48,201 nt of DNA from Flavobacteriales bacterium (lineage in GTDB: Bacteria; Bacteroidota; Bacteroidia; Flavobacteriales; Flavobacteriaceae), in contig SGZG01000007.1 of NCBI GenBank assembly GCA_004214185.1, forward strand, positions 1 through 48,201, read 5' to 3'. The stretch's first letter is position 1. The number at the start of each line of letters is the position of its first letter. The position numbers and the translations under genes were made by a program. This document shows positions 1 through 7,798 of the stretch, piece after piece. Under the pieces are notes generated by a model. That model worked only from the letters and a program-made list of their open reading frames with translations, searched no databases and was not told where the DNA came from.

Positions 1-550
1 AATTAAAATTATTTGAAGGGTTTTGCTGATCAATAAATTGAATTTTTGAGTTTTCTGCTGTTAGCTTAGATGCGAAGCTTAATTTTTTTACATCATTAAA
101 TTTTGAGTTGTTTTGTTTAGAAATATTATTTAAAAATACTTCTAAACTATTTGACTCATCACCAAGATAGTTTGAAATTTTAAGCTCCAAAGTATTAAAT
201 GAAATTGAGGAAAAATTAAAATCGTTAGAAATTAACTTTCCAAGATTAACAGGACTTAAATAGAGATTTTTGAAAAAAATTAAAGTATCACTTTTATGAT
301 CTTTAATTAAGAAATTATTCAAATCAATATCTCCATTTATACTAAAACCAGCTTTATTAATGTTAATTTGAGTTCCATATTCATCATTAATTTCACTTGC
401 AATTCTATTTGCCAAATTAGTTTGAAATTTGGAACTGGATATAACGACAAATATTGATAGAATTAATAATAAAAAGAATCCTATTAAAATGAATTTATAT
501 TTGTTTAAAAAATTTTTGATACCTAATATATTATCTTTGTAAAAAACAAT
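1..550 (-). CDS. TamB-like (DUF490/AsmA-like) translocation/assembly protein, N-terminal part
   Basis: The reading frame on the minus strand is open from the left edge to about 560 and encodes the N-terminus of a larger protein. It starts with a short basic stretch and one hydrophobic segment (KFILIGFFLLLILSIFVVI), followed by an AsmA/TamB-type periplasmic region containing an INDEYGTQI segment and an IKDHKSDTLIF segment, which resembles the IKDHxxDTLI pattern of Bacteroidota TamB proteins. The family is a single-pass inner-membrane protein thought to help insert proteins or move lipids to the outer membrane. It is divergent from tsaD, an arrangement common in Flavobacteriaceae. No ATG, GTG or TTG occurs between the upstream in-frame stop and the membrane segment. 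The best guess is an ATT codon at 548-550, so the start is uncertain. The C-terminus lies outside the window. Confidence 0.72.
   Translation of the reverse strand, partial: MVFYKDNILGIKNFLNKYKFILIGFFLLLILSIFVVISSSKFQTNLANRIASEINDEYGTQININKAGFSINGDIDLNNFLIKDHKSDTLIFFKNLYLSPVNLGKLISNDFNFSSISFNTLELKISNYLGDESNSLEVFLNNISKQNNSKFNDVKKLSFASKLTAENSKIQFIDQQNPSNNFN
532..539 (+). promoter_or_regulatory. Bacteroidota -7 promoter element for tsaD
   Basis: TATCTTTG matches the Bacteroidota housekeeping -7 consensus TAnnTTTG and ends 15 bases before the GTG start of tsaD. No TTG of the -33 type is seen at the usual spacing, so this is a motif match only. Confidence 0.5.
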
Positions 551-554
551 TTTA

Positions 555-1568
555 GTGAGTACTTACATTCTAGGGATTGAATCTTCTTGTGACGACACTT
601 CAGCTTCTGTAATCTGCGAAGGCAAAGTACTTTCAAATCTGATAGCAAACCAAGAAATACACAAATCTTTCGGAGGTGTAGTTCCAGAATTAGCTTCAAG
701 AGCTCATCAACAAAATATAATCCCTGTTGTTAATCAAGCAATCTCAAATGCAAATATCGATAAAAATCAATTAAATGCTATCGCTTACACAAGAGGACCG
801 GGATTACTTGGTTCGTTACTAGTTGGATCCTCATTTTCAAAATCATTATCAATTGGATTGAATATCCCATTAATTGAAGTTAATCATATGCAAGCGCACC
901 TTCTAGCCCATTTTATAGAAGATTGTGGAGAAAAAAAGCCAGAGTTTCCATTTATTGGGGTTACAATATCTGGAGGACATACTCAAATTGTTTTAGTTAA
1001 TGATTACTTTGACATGAAAATCATTGGACAAACATTAGACGATGCAATTGGAGAAACTTTTGATAAGTGTGGAAAAATGCTTGGCCTTCCATACCCAGCA
1101 GGTCCCCATATTGATAAAAAATCAAAACTTGGTAACTTCAATAAATATATTTTCACTAAACCAAAAGTTGATGGATTAAATTTTAGTTTTAGTGGCTTAA
1201 AAACTGGTTTTATGCGATTTTTGGAAAAAGAAAAAAGTTTTAATAAGGATTTTTTAACATCTGAACTTGATAATGTATGCTCATCTTTTCAAAACACTAT
1301 TGTCGAAATTTTATTTGAAAAGGTAATGTTAGCTATTAAACAGACTGGAATTAATAGAGTTGTTTTTGGTGGTGGGGTTTCGTGTAACAGTGGAATCATT
1401 AATAAATTTAAGGCCAATGAAAAAACAAAAAATTACCTTTCTTTTTTTCCAAAATTTGAATACACAACTGATAATGCTGCAATGATTGCAATGGTTGGAT
1501 ATTTAAAATATATAACAAAAGATTTTTCTAGCTTGGATAAAGGAGCTGAAGCAAGATACAAGTTTTAA
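555..1568 (+). CDS. tsaD: tRNA N6-adenosine threonylcarbamoyltransferase TsaD
   Basis: This is the catalytic protein of the t6A pathway, which transfers the threonylcarbamoyl group from TC-AMP to A37 of ANN-decoding tRNAs in the cytoplasm, together with TsaB and TsaE. The 337-residue length is normal for Kae1/TsaD. The N-terminus has the ILGIESSCDDT signature, followed by the metal-binding H111-MQA-H115 pair, the SGGHTQ loop near 137-142, and a C-terminal DNAAM motif whose Asp306 is the third metal ligand. The start is GTG: no in-frame ATG fits and GTG gives the family N-terminus MSTYILGIESS. rsmE begins one base after the stop, so the two are probably co-transcribed. Identification is secure. 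Confidence 0.97.
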   Translation: MSTYILGIESSCDDTSASVICEGKVLSNLIANQEIHKSFGGVVPELASRAHQQNIIPVVNQAISNANIDKNQLNAIAYTRGPGLLGSLLVGSSFSKSLSIGLNIPLIEVNHMQAHLLAHFIEDCGEKKPEFPFIGVTISGGHTQIVLVNDYFDMKIIGQTLDDAIGETFDKCGKMLGLPYPAGPHIDKKSKLGNFNKYIFTKPKVDGLNFSFSGLKTGFMRFLEKEKSFNKDFLTSELDNVCSSFQNTIVEILFEKVMLAIKQTGINRVVFGGGVSCNSGIINKFKANEKTKNYLSFFPKFEYTTDNAAMIAMVGYLKYITKDFSSLDKGAEARYKF

Positions 1569-1569
1569 T

Positions 1570-2274
1570 ATGCAACTATTCTACATACCAGATCTTAACG
1601 AAAATTCAAAAACTGCCATCTTCAGCTCTGATGAGAGTCGGCACTTATTTAAGGCTTTGAGAAAAAAAGTTGGAGATAAAATTTTGATAACAAATGGAAA
1701 TCATTTAGTATTTAGAGGAAATATTTCAGCTATTTCAAAAAATAATTGTGAAGTTGAAATTTCTAAATGTGAAAAAAAAGAAAAGTTAGGTTACTCACTT
1801 CACATAGTTATTTCTATTTTAAAATCAAATGAAAGGTTTGAATGGTTTTTAGAAAAAGCCAGTGAAATAGGTATTACTGAAATAACACCTGTTTTGTGTG
1901 AACGAAGTGAAAAAAAATTTATAAACGAAAAAAGACTTAATAAAGTACTTATTTCTGCCATGAAACAATCCTTAAAAGCTAACTTACCTATTTTAAATCC
2001 AATTGTTAAACTTAAAGATTATTATAAATCAAATTTAAGCGATCAACTGTTTATTGCTCATTGTAACGAATCTGAAAAAGATTTCTTGATTAGTTCAGTA
2101 AAGCCAAAAGAAAATGTAACAATATTAATTGGTCCAGAGGGTGATTTTACTAAATATGAAGTTGAAGAAGCTGTAAAAATTGGTTTTAAACCAGTTTCAC
2201 TTGGAAATACTAGGTTTAGAGCTGAAACAGCAGCTATAATAGCAACACATACTGTATCAATTGCAAATATGTAA
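1570..2274 (+). CDS. rsmE: 16S rRNA (uracil-1498-N3)-methyltransferase RsmE
   Basis: This SPOUT-family methyltransferase uses S-adenosylmethionine to methylate N3 of U1498 in 16S rRNA. The 234-residue protein has the N-terminal PUA-like region (MQLFYIPDL, then DESRHLFKALRKKVGD) and the C-terminal SPOUT knot with LIGPEGDFTKYEVEEA and the SLGNTRFRAETAAI motif that forms the cofactor pocket. The ATG begins one base after the tsaD stop codon, so it is translationally close to tsaD. A promoter-like element near the 3' end (2275-2282) serves the next gene. Confidence 0.96.
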   Translation: MQLFYIPDLNENSKTAIFSSDESRHLFKALRKKVGDKILITNGNHLVFRGNISAISKNNCEVEISKCEKKEKLGYSLHIVISILKSNERFEWFLEKASEIGITEITPVLCERSEKKFINEKRLNKVLISAMKQSLKANLPILNPIVKLKDYYKSNLSDQLFIAHCNESEKDFLISSVKPKENVTILIGPEGDFTKYEVEEAVKIGFKPVSLGNTRFRAETAAIIATHTVSIANM

Positions 2275-2282
2275 TATATTTG
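2275..2282 (+). promoter_or_regulatory. Bacteroidota -7 promoter element, possibly giving a leaderless transcript
   Basis: TATATTTG is an exact TAnnTTTG match lying directly after the rsmE stop. Its last base is only four bases before the ATG at 2287, so transcription from it would start at or very near the start codon. No clear TTG is seen at the -33 position. Confidence 0.45.
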
Positions 2283-2286
2283 TCTG

Positions 2287-3375
2287 ATGAATCATAAAGA
2301 AATATCGAAAGGAATTCTAAGATCTGTAATAATTTTAGCTGCTGTTTGCTTAGGCCTATTTCTTTTAAACGAAATTCAAATTTTAATTTCTTACGTTATA
2401 ATTGCAGCAATAGTTTCCCTAATAGGACGTCCATTTGTAACATTTTTTACAGAAAGATTAAAATTTAAAAATTCTACAGGTTCAATTTTAACAATGACAA
2501 TATTGGTAGGAATATTAATTGGTATAATCTCATTATTTGTTCCGCTTATAATCGAGCAGGGTAAAAATCTTTCCTTACTAGATGTTGAATCTTTTCAAAG
2601 TAATTTAACTTTCCTTTACGCTGAACTTTCTAATTTTTTGTCTGGATATAACATAAATTTAGATAATACTATTTTTAATATTGATCTTCTTGATAATATA
2701 GATTTTACATTTCTTCCAGAGATTTTAAATTCAGTTGGTAAAACTCTTGGAAATTTAACAATAGGTGTTTTATCTGTTATGTTTATTTCCTTTTTCTTTC
2801 TTAAAGATTCCAAGCTAATTCAAAATATTTTAATCATTTTGGTTCCTAAAAAATCAAGTAAAAAATTTAGAAAATCGTATAATTCAATATCAAAATTATT
2901 ATCTAGATATTTTGCTGGTCTAGTTCTCCAAATTTCAATTTTGTTTATAATTTACACAATCCTCTTACTTATAATTGGTATTCCTAATGCAATAGTTATT
3001 GCTTTTTTGTGTTCTCTATTAAACTTAATTCCTTTTATTGGACCGTTCATTGGAGGAATTTTAATGATATTACTTACTATGACCAGTCATATAAGTATGG
3101 ATTTTAGTTCTGTGATTTTACCTAAAACCATTTACGTTTTTATTGGATTTGGAGTTGGACAATTGATTGATAACTTTTTTAGCCAACCGTTTATATTTTC
3201 TAATAGTGTAAAATCGCATCCTCTTGAAATATTTTTAGTAATAATAAGTGGAGGGTTATTGTTTGGTGCAATAGGAATGATTGCTGCAGTTCCTACATAC
3301 ACGGCATTAAAAGTTATTTCTAAAGAATTTTTATCTGAAAATAGAATAGTTAAAGAATTAACTAAGAATCTATAA
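2287..3375 (+). CDS. AI-2E family transporter (PerM/UPF0118)
   Basis: This integral inner-membrane protein of 362 residues has the typical organisation of the family: a pair of N-terminal helices (about 12-50), a third near 65-85, a soluble middle region (about 95-145), and a C-terminal block of four to five helices. The block contains the conserved segments IPNAIVIAFLCSLLNLIPFIGPFIGG (about 228-255) and PLEIFLVIISGGLLFGAIGMIAAVP. Members have been linked to autoinducer-2 export, Na+/H+ antiport and general efflux; the substrate here cannot be read from sequence. The gene follows rsmE by 12 bases with its own promoter-like box, and precedes tRNA-Ser. Confidence 0.9.
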   Translation: MNHKEISKGILRSVIILAAVCLGLFLLNEIQILISYVIIAAIVSLIGRPFVTFFTERLKFKNSTGSILTMTILVGILIGIISLFVPLIIEQGKNLSLLDVESFQSNLTFLYAELSNFLSGYNINLDNTIFNIDLLDNIDFTFLPEILNSVGKTLGNLTIGVLSVMFISFFFLKDSKLIQNILIILVPKKSSKKFRKSYNSISKLLSRYFAGLVLQISILFIIYTILLLIIGIPNAIVIAFLCSLLNLIPFIGPFIGGILMILLTMTSHISMDFSSVILPKTIYVFIGFGVGQLIDNFFSQPFIFSNSVKSHPLEIFLVIISGGLLFGAIGMIAAVPTYTALKVISKEFLSENRIVKELTKNL

Positions 3376-3390
3376 TTTTTATTTTAAACC

Positions 3391-3421
3391 TTGTTGAATT
3401 GAATTGTAAAAGCTAAATTTG
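3391..3421 (+). promoter_or_regulatory. Promoter of tRNA-Ser
   Basis: The -7 element TAAATTTG lies at 3414-3421. TTG triplets at 3391-3393 and 3394-3396 lie 20 and 17 bases upstream, matching the Bacteroidota TTG-N17-20-TAnnTTTG pattern. The tRNA starts 28 bases further on. Confidence 0.6.
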
Positions 3422-3449
3422 CTCGCACTTTTAAATTATTAAAAGTATT

Positions 3450-3533
3450 GGAGAGGTGCCAGAGTGGTAATGGAGCAGATTGCTAATCTGTCGACGGGTA
3501 ACTGTCGCCGGGGTTCGAATCCCCGTCTCTCCG
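3450..3533 (+). tRNA. tRNA-Ser (anticodon GCT)
   Basis: A type II tRNA with acceptor stem GGAGAGG (3450-3456) pairing with TCTCTCC (3526-3532), discriminator G, anticodon GCT at 3482-3484, a long variable arm (about 3491-3508) and the T-loop GTTCGAATC. It decodes AGC/AGU serine codons. The 3' CCA is not encoded. A strong terminator follows directly. Confidence 0.97.
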
Positions 3534-3534
3534 C

Positions 3535-3573
3535 AAAAACCCTTGTAAGTCTATGATTTACAGGGGTTTTTTT
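3535..3573 (+). terminator. Rho-independent terminator after tRNA-Ser
   Basis: The segment CCCTTGTAA pairs with TTACAGGGG across a loop of about nine bases. It is followed by a run of seven T and preceded by a run of A, so it can also terminate the leftward mscS-like gene that ends at 3576. Confidence 0.85.
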
Positions 3574-3575
3574 AA

Positions 3576-4691
3576 CTAAACTTTTGATTTAAAATCATTT
3601 TCAAAGAATATCGATCTAGTAGGAAAAGCAAAGTCACTTCCGTGTTTTTTGACTATTTCAATTATTTTAAAATTAATTTCTTGCTGTGTATCTACCATTA
3701 ATTCCCAATCTGCTCCGTTAGTAAAGTAGAGAACCATTACATTTAAAGAACTATCTCCAAACTCCAAAAATCTTACTTTACCATCTTGATTCGTATTAGG
3801 GTGTTCATCTATAAGTTTTTGAATATCATCAACAATGTTCTTTATTTGTTCAACACTTGTACTGTATAACAACCCTATATTGAATTTTACTCTTCTAGCA
3901 GGTCTTAAACCAAGGTTATCAAGTTCAGCATTAACTAAATTTTTGTTTGGTACAGTTACCACACTTTTGTCAAAAGTTCTAACTCTTGTGCTTCGAAAAC
4001 CAACTTTTTCAACAACTCCAGTAATTGAGCCTAAAGAAATAATATCTCCGACTTGGAAGGGTTTATCAAAAAATATTGTAAAGGATCCTAAAAGATTTTC
4101 TAAACTCTCTTTAGATGCTAATGCAACAGCTACACCTCCAACTCCAAGTCCTGCAGCTAGAGCAGTAACATCAACATCGAAGACATTACTTAGAACTATT
4201 AAGACTCCAAAAATTACAATAAGAACTTTACCTATTTCAACTGCAAAAGGAACTAGTTGATCGTCAACTTTACTTTCAGTTTTTTCTGCTTTATATTTTA
4301 ACCTTAACCCCACATAATCTACAACTCTTAGTAAAGACAAGAAAACAGTTAATATTATTAGTAATGAGACTCCTTTGTCTAGTATCATTTTAATTCCAAT
4401 TTCATCTGAGTTTGCAAGTTCCCATGATTGAGGAAAATTCAAAGAATTAAACGAAAGAAAAATGATTATAATTAAAAGAAAATAATTTATTGGTTTTTTG
4501 AGGAGTTCGTCAAATTCAGATTTTCCATTGGGATTGGATTTATCACCAACAAGTTTATAGATTGATTTTCTTAAGTATGAACTAACTAAAGATTTAAATA
4601 ATATCCCAAATAAAAAAATTGAAGCAAATATTATGTAGCTTTTTATTGTGTTTTCAAGAAACTCAATTTGTAAAAATTCAAGTTGATCCAT
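3576..4691 (-). CDS. Mechanosensitive ion channel, MscS family
   Basis: This inner-membrane channel opens under membrane tension to release solutes on osmotic downshock. The protein has 371 residues with hydrophobic helices near 17-38, 70-90, 105-122 and 148-168. These are followed by the pore-lining TM3 signature ALAAGLGVGGVAVALAS (about 178-194) rich in Gly/Ala, then the beta-domain segment KPFQVGDIISLGSITGVVEKVGFRSTRVRT and VPNKNLVNAELDNLG, which are diagnostic for the MscS fold. The C-terminal alpha/beta domain runs to the end. It is transcribed alone, convergent with tRNA-Ser and divergent from the lipoprotein gene at 4777. Confidence 0.95.
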   Translation of the reverse strand: MDQLEFLQIEFLENTIKSYIIFASIFLFGILFKSLVSSYLRKSIYKLVGDKSNPNGKSEFDELLKKPINYFLLIIIIFLSFNSLNFPQSWELANSDEIGIKMILDKGVSLLIILTVFLSLLRVVDYVGLRLKYKAEKTESKVDDQLVPFAVEIGKVLIVIFGVLIVLSNVFDVDVTALAAGLGVGGVAVALASKESLENLLGSFTIFFDKPFQVGDIISLGSITGVVEKVGFRSTRVRTFDKSVVTVPNKNLVNAELDNLGLRPARRVKFNIGLLYSTSVEQIKNIVDDIQKLIDEHPNTNQDGKVRFLEFGDSSLNVMVLYFTNGADWELMVDTQQEINFKIIEIVKKHGSDFAFPTRSIFFENDFKSKV

Positions 4692-4745
4692 TTTTAATTT
4701 TTTAACAAAAGTAAGTATATTATAAATTAATAATAAATGATTCTT

Positions 4746-4753
4746 TATATTTA
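4746..4753 (+). promoter_or_regulatory. Probable -7 element (TATATTTA)
   Basis: TATATTTA is one mismatch from TAnnTTTG and lies 23 bases before the ATG at 4777. The surrounding TTATATTTAAAAA string recurs before the next gene at 5408-5420. Confidence 0.35.
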
Positions 4754-4776
4754 AAAACTAATCAAAAAAAATTAAA

Positions 4777-5307
4777 ATGAAAAAATCTATTCTTATTTTA
4801 TCAATTCTATTTCTAAATTTTTCATGTTCTGGGATACAAAGCAATAAGACAGAACCTGCTCCAATTGGTCATGAAATTTCTGACGAAGACGGGTCTAAAA
4901 TTTCACTTTATGGTGGATCAATGTCCACAGTAGAAGTTTGGGAGAATTACATTACAGCTCACAACAATGGAGACTTAGAGGCTATTCGAAATATGAATGC
5001 TTCTGAAAATTTCAGAGCAATAGGACCAGATGGGACTGTTTTTGCTGGAACAGATGCTCACATTGAATTCCTTACACAGTGGTTTGAAAATAATTCACCA
5101 AAATGGGAAACAAACTACCTAATAGCAAATGAGTATACTAATAAAGAGGGCAATTTGCTTCAATGGGTTACATCAGGACATGATATTACTTTAAATGTAG
5201 ATGGTAATGATGTAAAAGCTCATCAAGTTCACGATGCTCTAATTGTTGATGGTAAAGTTCAAATGTTTTATGTTTACGAAAGAGCAGAAAGTCCCTCTAC
5301 TGAATAA
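4777..5307 (+). CDS. NTF2-like/SnoaL-type lipoprotein
   Basis: A 176-residue secreted lipoprotein: a Lys-rich start, a hydrophobic stretch and the lipobox FSC place Cys17 at the mature N-terminus. The rest resembles the NTF2-like cone fold (SnoaL/DUF4440 group): WENYITAHNNGDLEAIRNM, then GPDGTVFAGTDAHIEFL, WVTSGHDITLNVDGN and a final strand region. NTF2-like lipoproteins can be ligand-binding or enzymatic; no catalytic residues can be assigned. The next gene also ends in an NTF2-like region and has a similar promoter sequence, suggesting related roles. A clear terminator follows. Confidence 0.8.
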   Translation: MKKSILILSILFLNFSCSGIQSNKTEPAPIGHEISDEDGSKISLYGGSMSTVEVWENYITAHNNGDLEAIRNMNASENFRAIGPDGTVFAGTDAHIEFLTQWFENNSPKWETNYLIANEYTNKEGNLLQWVTSGHDITLNVDGNDVKAHQVHDALIVDGKVQMFYVYERAESPSTE

Positions 5308-5328
5308 AACAATTTTTTAATTTTAATC

Positions 5329-5361
5329 AAATCCTACAATTAAATTTGTGGGATTTTTTTT
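5329..5361 (+). terminator. Rho-independent terminator
   Basis: An 11-bp stem, AAATCCTACAA with TTGTGGGATTT (one T-G pair), closes a six-base loop and runs into a T tract, 22 bases after the lipoprotein stop. Confidence 0.85.
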
Positions 5362-5408
5362 GTTTAATTTTAAAAACATACCGTATAGAATGCTATTAAA
5401 AATTTTCT

Positions 5409-5416
5409 TATATTTA
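5409..5416 (+). promoter_or_regulatory. Probable -7 element (TATATTTA)
   Basis: The same TATATTTA with flanking A-rich sequence as before the 4777 gene, 19 bases before the ATG at 5436; one mismatch from the Bacteroidota consensus. Confidence 0.35.
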
Positions 5417-5435
5417 AAAAAAACAAATTAACATT

Positions 5436-6557
5436 ATGAAAAATACACTATTAACATCACTTCTTGCATTTACGTTTATTTTAAATGTAAATGCTCAACA
5501 GTGGATTGAAAAAACATCGTGCAACAAAAAAGCTTCAACGATTGTAAATCAGGCAATAACTTCTTTATCAAATATTGAAGCTCATATGGCTATAGGTATG
5601 GCTAAAGCTGCATTGATTGTGGATGAAGATTGCGAATGTGCTAAACTTGTGATTGCTGCTGCAGCTAGCAATAATCAAGATTGGGGTTCAAGATCTGATA
5701 AACTTAAAAAAGTAAATGTTAAGTCATTAACAAACGAAGAAAGAGCATGGTACACACTTTTATCTACTCCAAATGATAAATTTGATGATGCAGCTAAAAC
5801 TGCTCTAGAAGCTAATCCAAACAGTCCATTAATTAACTGGTTAAATGCTGGTCAAGATATGGACTCTAATAAAGCTTTTGCTAAAAAATTTCCTGCATTA
5901 GCTGCAGGTGCATATAACCTAATGGCGTATGGATATGCAAGAGAGGGTGATTACAAATCTGCTCACGAGGCTATTGATAAATCCATAAGTTTACACGATG
6001 GTCCAAATGCACTTGATTCAAAAGCAGAAATTTCTGCTATGGAAGGAGATTATCAAAAAGCTTTTTCAAACCAACTAAAAGCGTTTGATGTTGCTCCTTG
6101 GGCTTCACCATATCAACCAAAATTAGTTACATATTGGAGAACAGCAAATAAAGATAATTTGGTGAAAAACTTAAAAGAAGCTCAAGCTAATGTTCAAAAT
6201 GCTATCCTCGAACAAGATCTAGATGAATGGAAAAAATATATTTCTGAAGATATGATGCTAACTTCTGGTGATTCAAGTTTAACTAAATTCTACACTCAAA
6301 CTGAAGAACTATTTTTAGCTGATAGAAATTTTACATGGGAAAGTTTTGATATTAATGACATTGAAGTTGATTTTTCTCCTGAAATGAATATGGCTGTATT
6401 AAAATTTTATGCGAAAGGAGCTTATTCTTTTAATGATTCAGATGAAACGGTTGACTACAGTACTAGAGCATCTGCAGTGTGGATTGCTACCGACTCTGGT
6501 TGGAAAATGGTTCATGCTAACTGGGCACCATTTGGAGGGTCTGGTATTCCTCAATAA
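5436..6557 (+). CDS. Secreted TPR-like protein with C-terminal NTF2-like (DUF4440) region
   Basis: A 373-residue protein with a signal peptide (cleavage probably after NVNA, residues 1-20). Residues about 30-235 are helical and alanine-rich, with a repeat-like pattern including EGDYKSAHEAIDKSISLHD and EGDYQKAFSNQLKAFDVAP, each typical of a tetratricopeptide helix pair. Residues about 245-373 look like an NTF2-like/DUF4440 domain: a long helix, a SGDSSLTKFYTQTEELF segment and an ending of the type SGWKMVHANWAP. Cysteines occur near the mature N-terminus (TSCN and DEDCEC). It is probably periplasmic. The function is unknown; the fusion of TPR and NTF2-like parts suggests protein or ligand binding. 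Confidence 0.8.
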   Translation: MKNTLLTSLLAFTFILNVNAQQWIEKTSCNKKASTIVNQAITSLSNIEAHMAIGMAKAALIVDEDCECAKLVIAAAASNNQDWGSRSDKLKKVNVKSLTNEERAWYTLLSTPNDKFDDAAKTALEANPNSPLINWLNAGQDMDSNKAFAKKFPALAAGAYNLMAYGYAREGDYKSAHEAIDKSISLHDGPNALDSKAEISAMEGDYQKAFSNQLKAFDVAPWASPYQPKLVTYWRTANKDNLVKNLKEAQANVQNAILEQDLDEWKKYISEDMMLTSGDSSLTKFYTQTEELFLADRNFTWESFDINDIEVDFSPEMNMAVLKFYAKGAYSFNDSDETVDYSTRASAVWIATDSGWKMVHANWAPFGGSGIPQ

Positions 6558-6573
6558 AAAATTTATAAACAAT

Positions 6574-6607
6574 AAAAAAACCTTCAATACTTCTTGAGGG
6601 TTTTTTT
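6574..6607. terminator. Bidirectional terminator between convergent genes
   Basis: CCTTCAA pairs with TTGAGGG (one T-G pair) around a six-base loop, with A7 on the left and T7 on the right. It lies between the rightward TPR/NTF2 gene and the leftward sialidase-like gene and can serve both. Confidence 0.85.
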
Positions 6608-6609
6608 AT

Positions 6610-7797
6610 TTAAATACTATTTGAATTTATTTTTTTAGTTTTTAAACTATTTCTTCCATTTACTGACGTTGTCCATGCAAGAAAAACATCATTATTAATT
6701 ATTTCTAATTGGGGAACACCAGTATTTCTTCCAGCATCAATTTTCGATACAATAAAAGGTTTTGAGACTTTTCCATCAACAGAAACTTTCTTTACTTTTA
6801 AAAATGCATAATCCCCGTCAAATTCCATATAACTAACAATTACCTGTTTGTCATCTAAAAAAGCTACGTCTACTCTACCAATTGCATCATTATCATTTAA
6901 ATTTATTGGATTATCAAAAGTTTCTCCATAATTATTTGAAAATGCTAACCTAGTATATGGTTTTCCATCCACAACTGTAAACCAAGCTACAGCTATATTG
7001 GATAAATTAACATCAGCTTTAGGTCCATTTACAGGACATCCGTTGATAACCCAGCCATCATTAAAAACTGGTTTTGGTTGTGTCCAAACACCATTAATAT
7101 TTCTAGCTATGTATATATCTCTAACCTCATCTTTACTTCGATCTCTGTAAACTATAATTGGACCTTCTTTTGAGGAAATGATTGATGTTTGACAACAATC
7201 ACAAGTTTCAGAATCAATTTCATGTTCTTTAATAATCTCACCATCCTTGGTAACTTCAGCAAAACGTATTGTCATCGGCTTATGTGATCCATCAAAATGT
7301 TTTTCAACAGTATTTCTTCCATCAAGCCAAGAAACATAAAACCCTGAATTTTCATTTGAAACAATACTTACAAATCCATGTTCTGCCTTTAGACCATCGT
7401 TATGCAAAAGAAAATTTTCTTTTACAATATTCCCTTGTAAATCGATTAAATTTAAATATATATCATAATTGTACGTCCCTGAATCAGATTTCTTTAAATA
7501 GCTAGATAGAATCAAATTGTCATTAATTGCATGAGCAGGAAAATCAGCCCAGTTTACAAACCAATTATTTCCAGATGATAACACCATTGGATCTGTCCAT
7601 TGATTATCTATGTAATGACTAAAATTTAAAGTTGCTTTGTCTTTATTTGAAGAAATCCAAGAAATAGATGTACTAGAATTATCCGAAGACATGTAAGGTT
7701 GAGCATTGTCAAATGAGTTGTCAAAATCTAATTTAGAAAAGCTATCGTCTTTAGAACAGGAATAAATAAGTAATAGAATTAAACAAATTTTTTTCAT
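6610..7797 (-). CDS. Sialidase/BNR-repeat-like lipoprotein with CDCC motif
   Basis: A 395-residue lipoprotein with lipobox IYSC (Cys14). The body looks like a beta-propeller of the exo-alpha-sialidase-like group: repeated SWI/SWLDGRN segments, PIIVYRDRSKDEVRDIYIARN (an RDRS-type loop) and one Asp-box-like SNNYGETF. The classic sialidase Arg triad cannot be confirmed, so it may bind rather than cleave. Unusual features are C199-D-C201-C202 (CDCCQTS) in the middle of the propeller, plus Cys254 in INGCPVNGP. It starts one base after the stop of a TlpA-like thioredoxin gene, which suggests that the thioredoxin reduces or loads these cysteines. The exact function is unknown. Confidence 0.8.
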   Translation of the reverse strand: MKKICLILLLIYSCSKDDSFSKLDFDNSFDNAQPYMSSDNSSTSISWISSNKDKATLNFSHYIDNQWTDPMVLSSGNNWFVNWADFPAHAINDNLILSSYLKKSDSGTYNYDIYLNLIDLQGNIVKENFLLHNDGLKAEHGFVSIVSNENSGFYVSWLDGRNTVEKHFDGSHKPMTIRFAEVTKDGEIIKEHEIDSETCDCCQTSIISSKEGPIIVYRDRSKDEVRDIYIARNINGVWTQPKPVFNDGWVINGCPVNGPKADVNLSNIAVAWFTVVDGKPYTRLAFSNNYGETFDNPINLNDNDAIGRVDVAFLDDKQVIVSYMEFDGDYAFLKVKKVSVDGKVSKPFIVSKIDAGRNTGVPQLEIINNDVFLAWTTSVNGRNSLKTKKINSNSI

Positions 7798-7798
7798 G

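Noticed and set aside
3835-4260. Open frame of 141 codons on the plus strand inside the MscS gene
   Set aside because: Antisense shadow of the conserved beta-domain of MscS; no protein-like motif.
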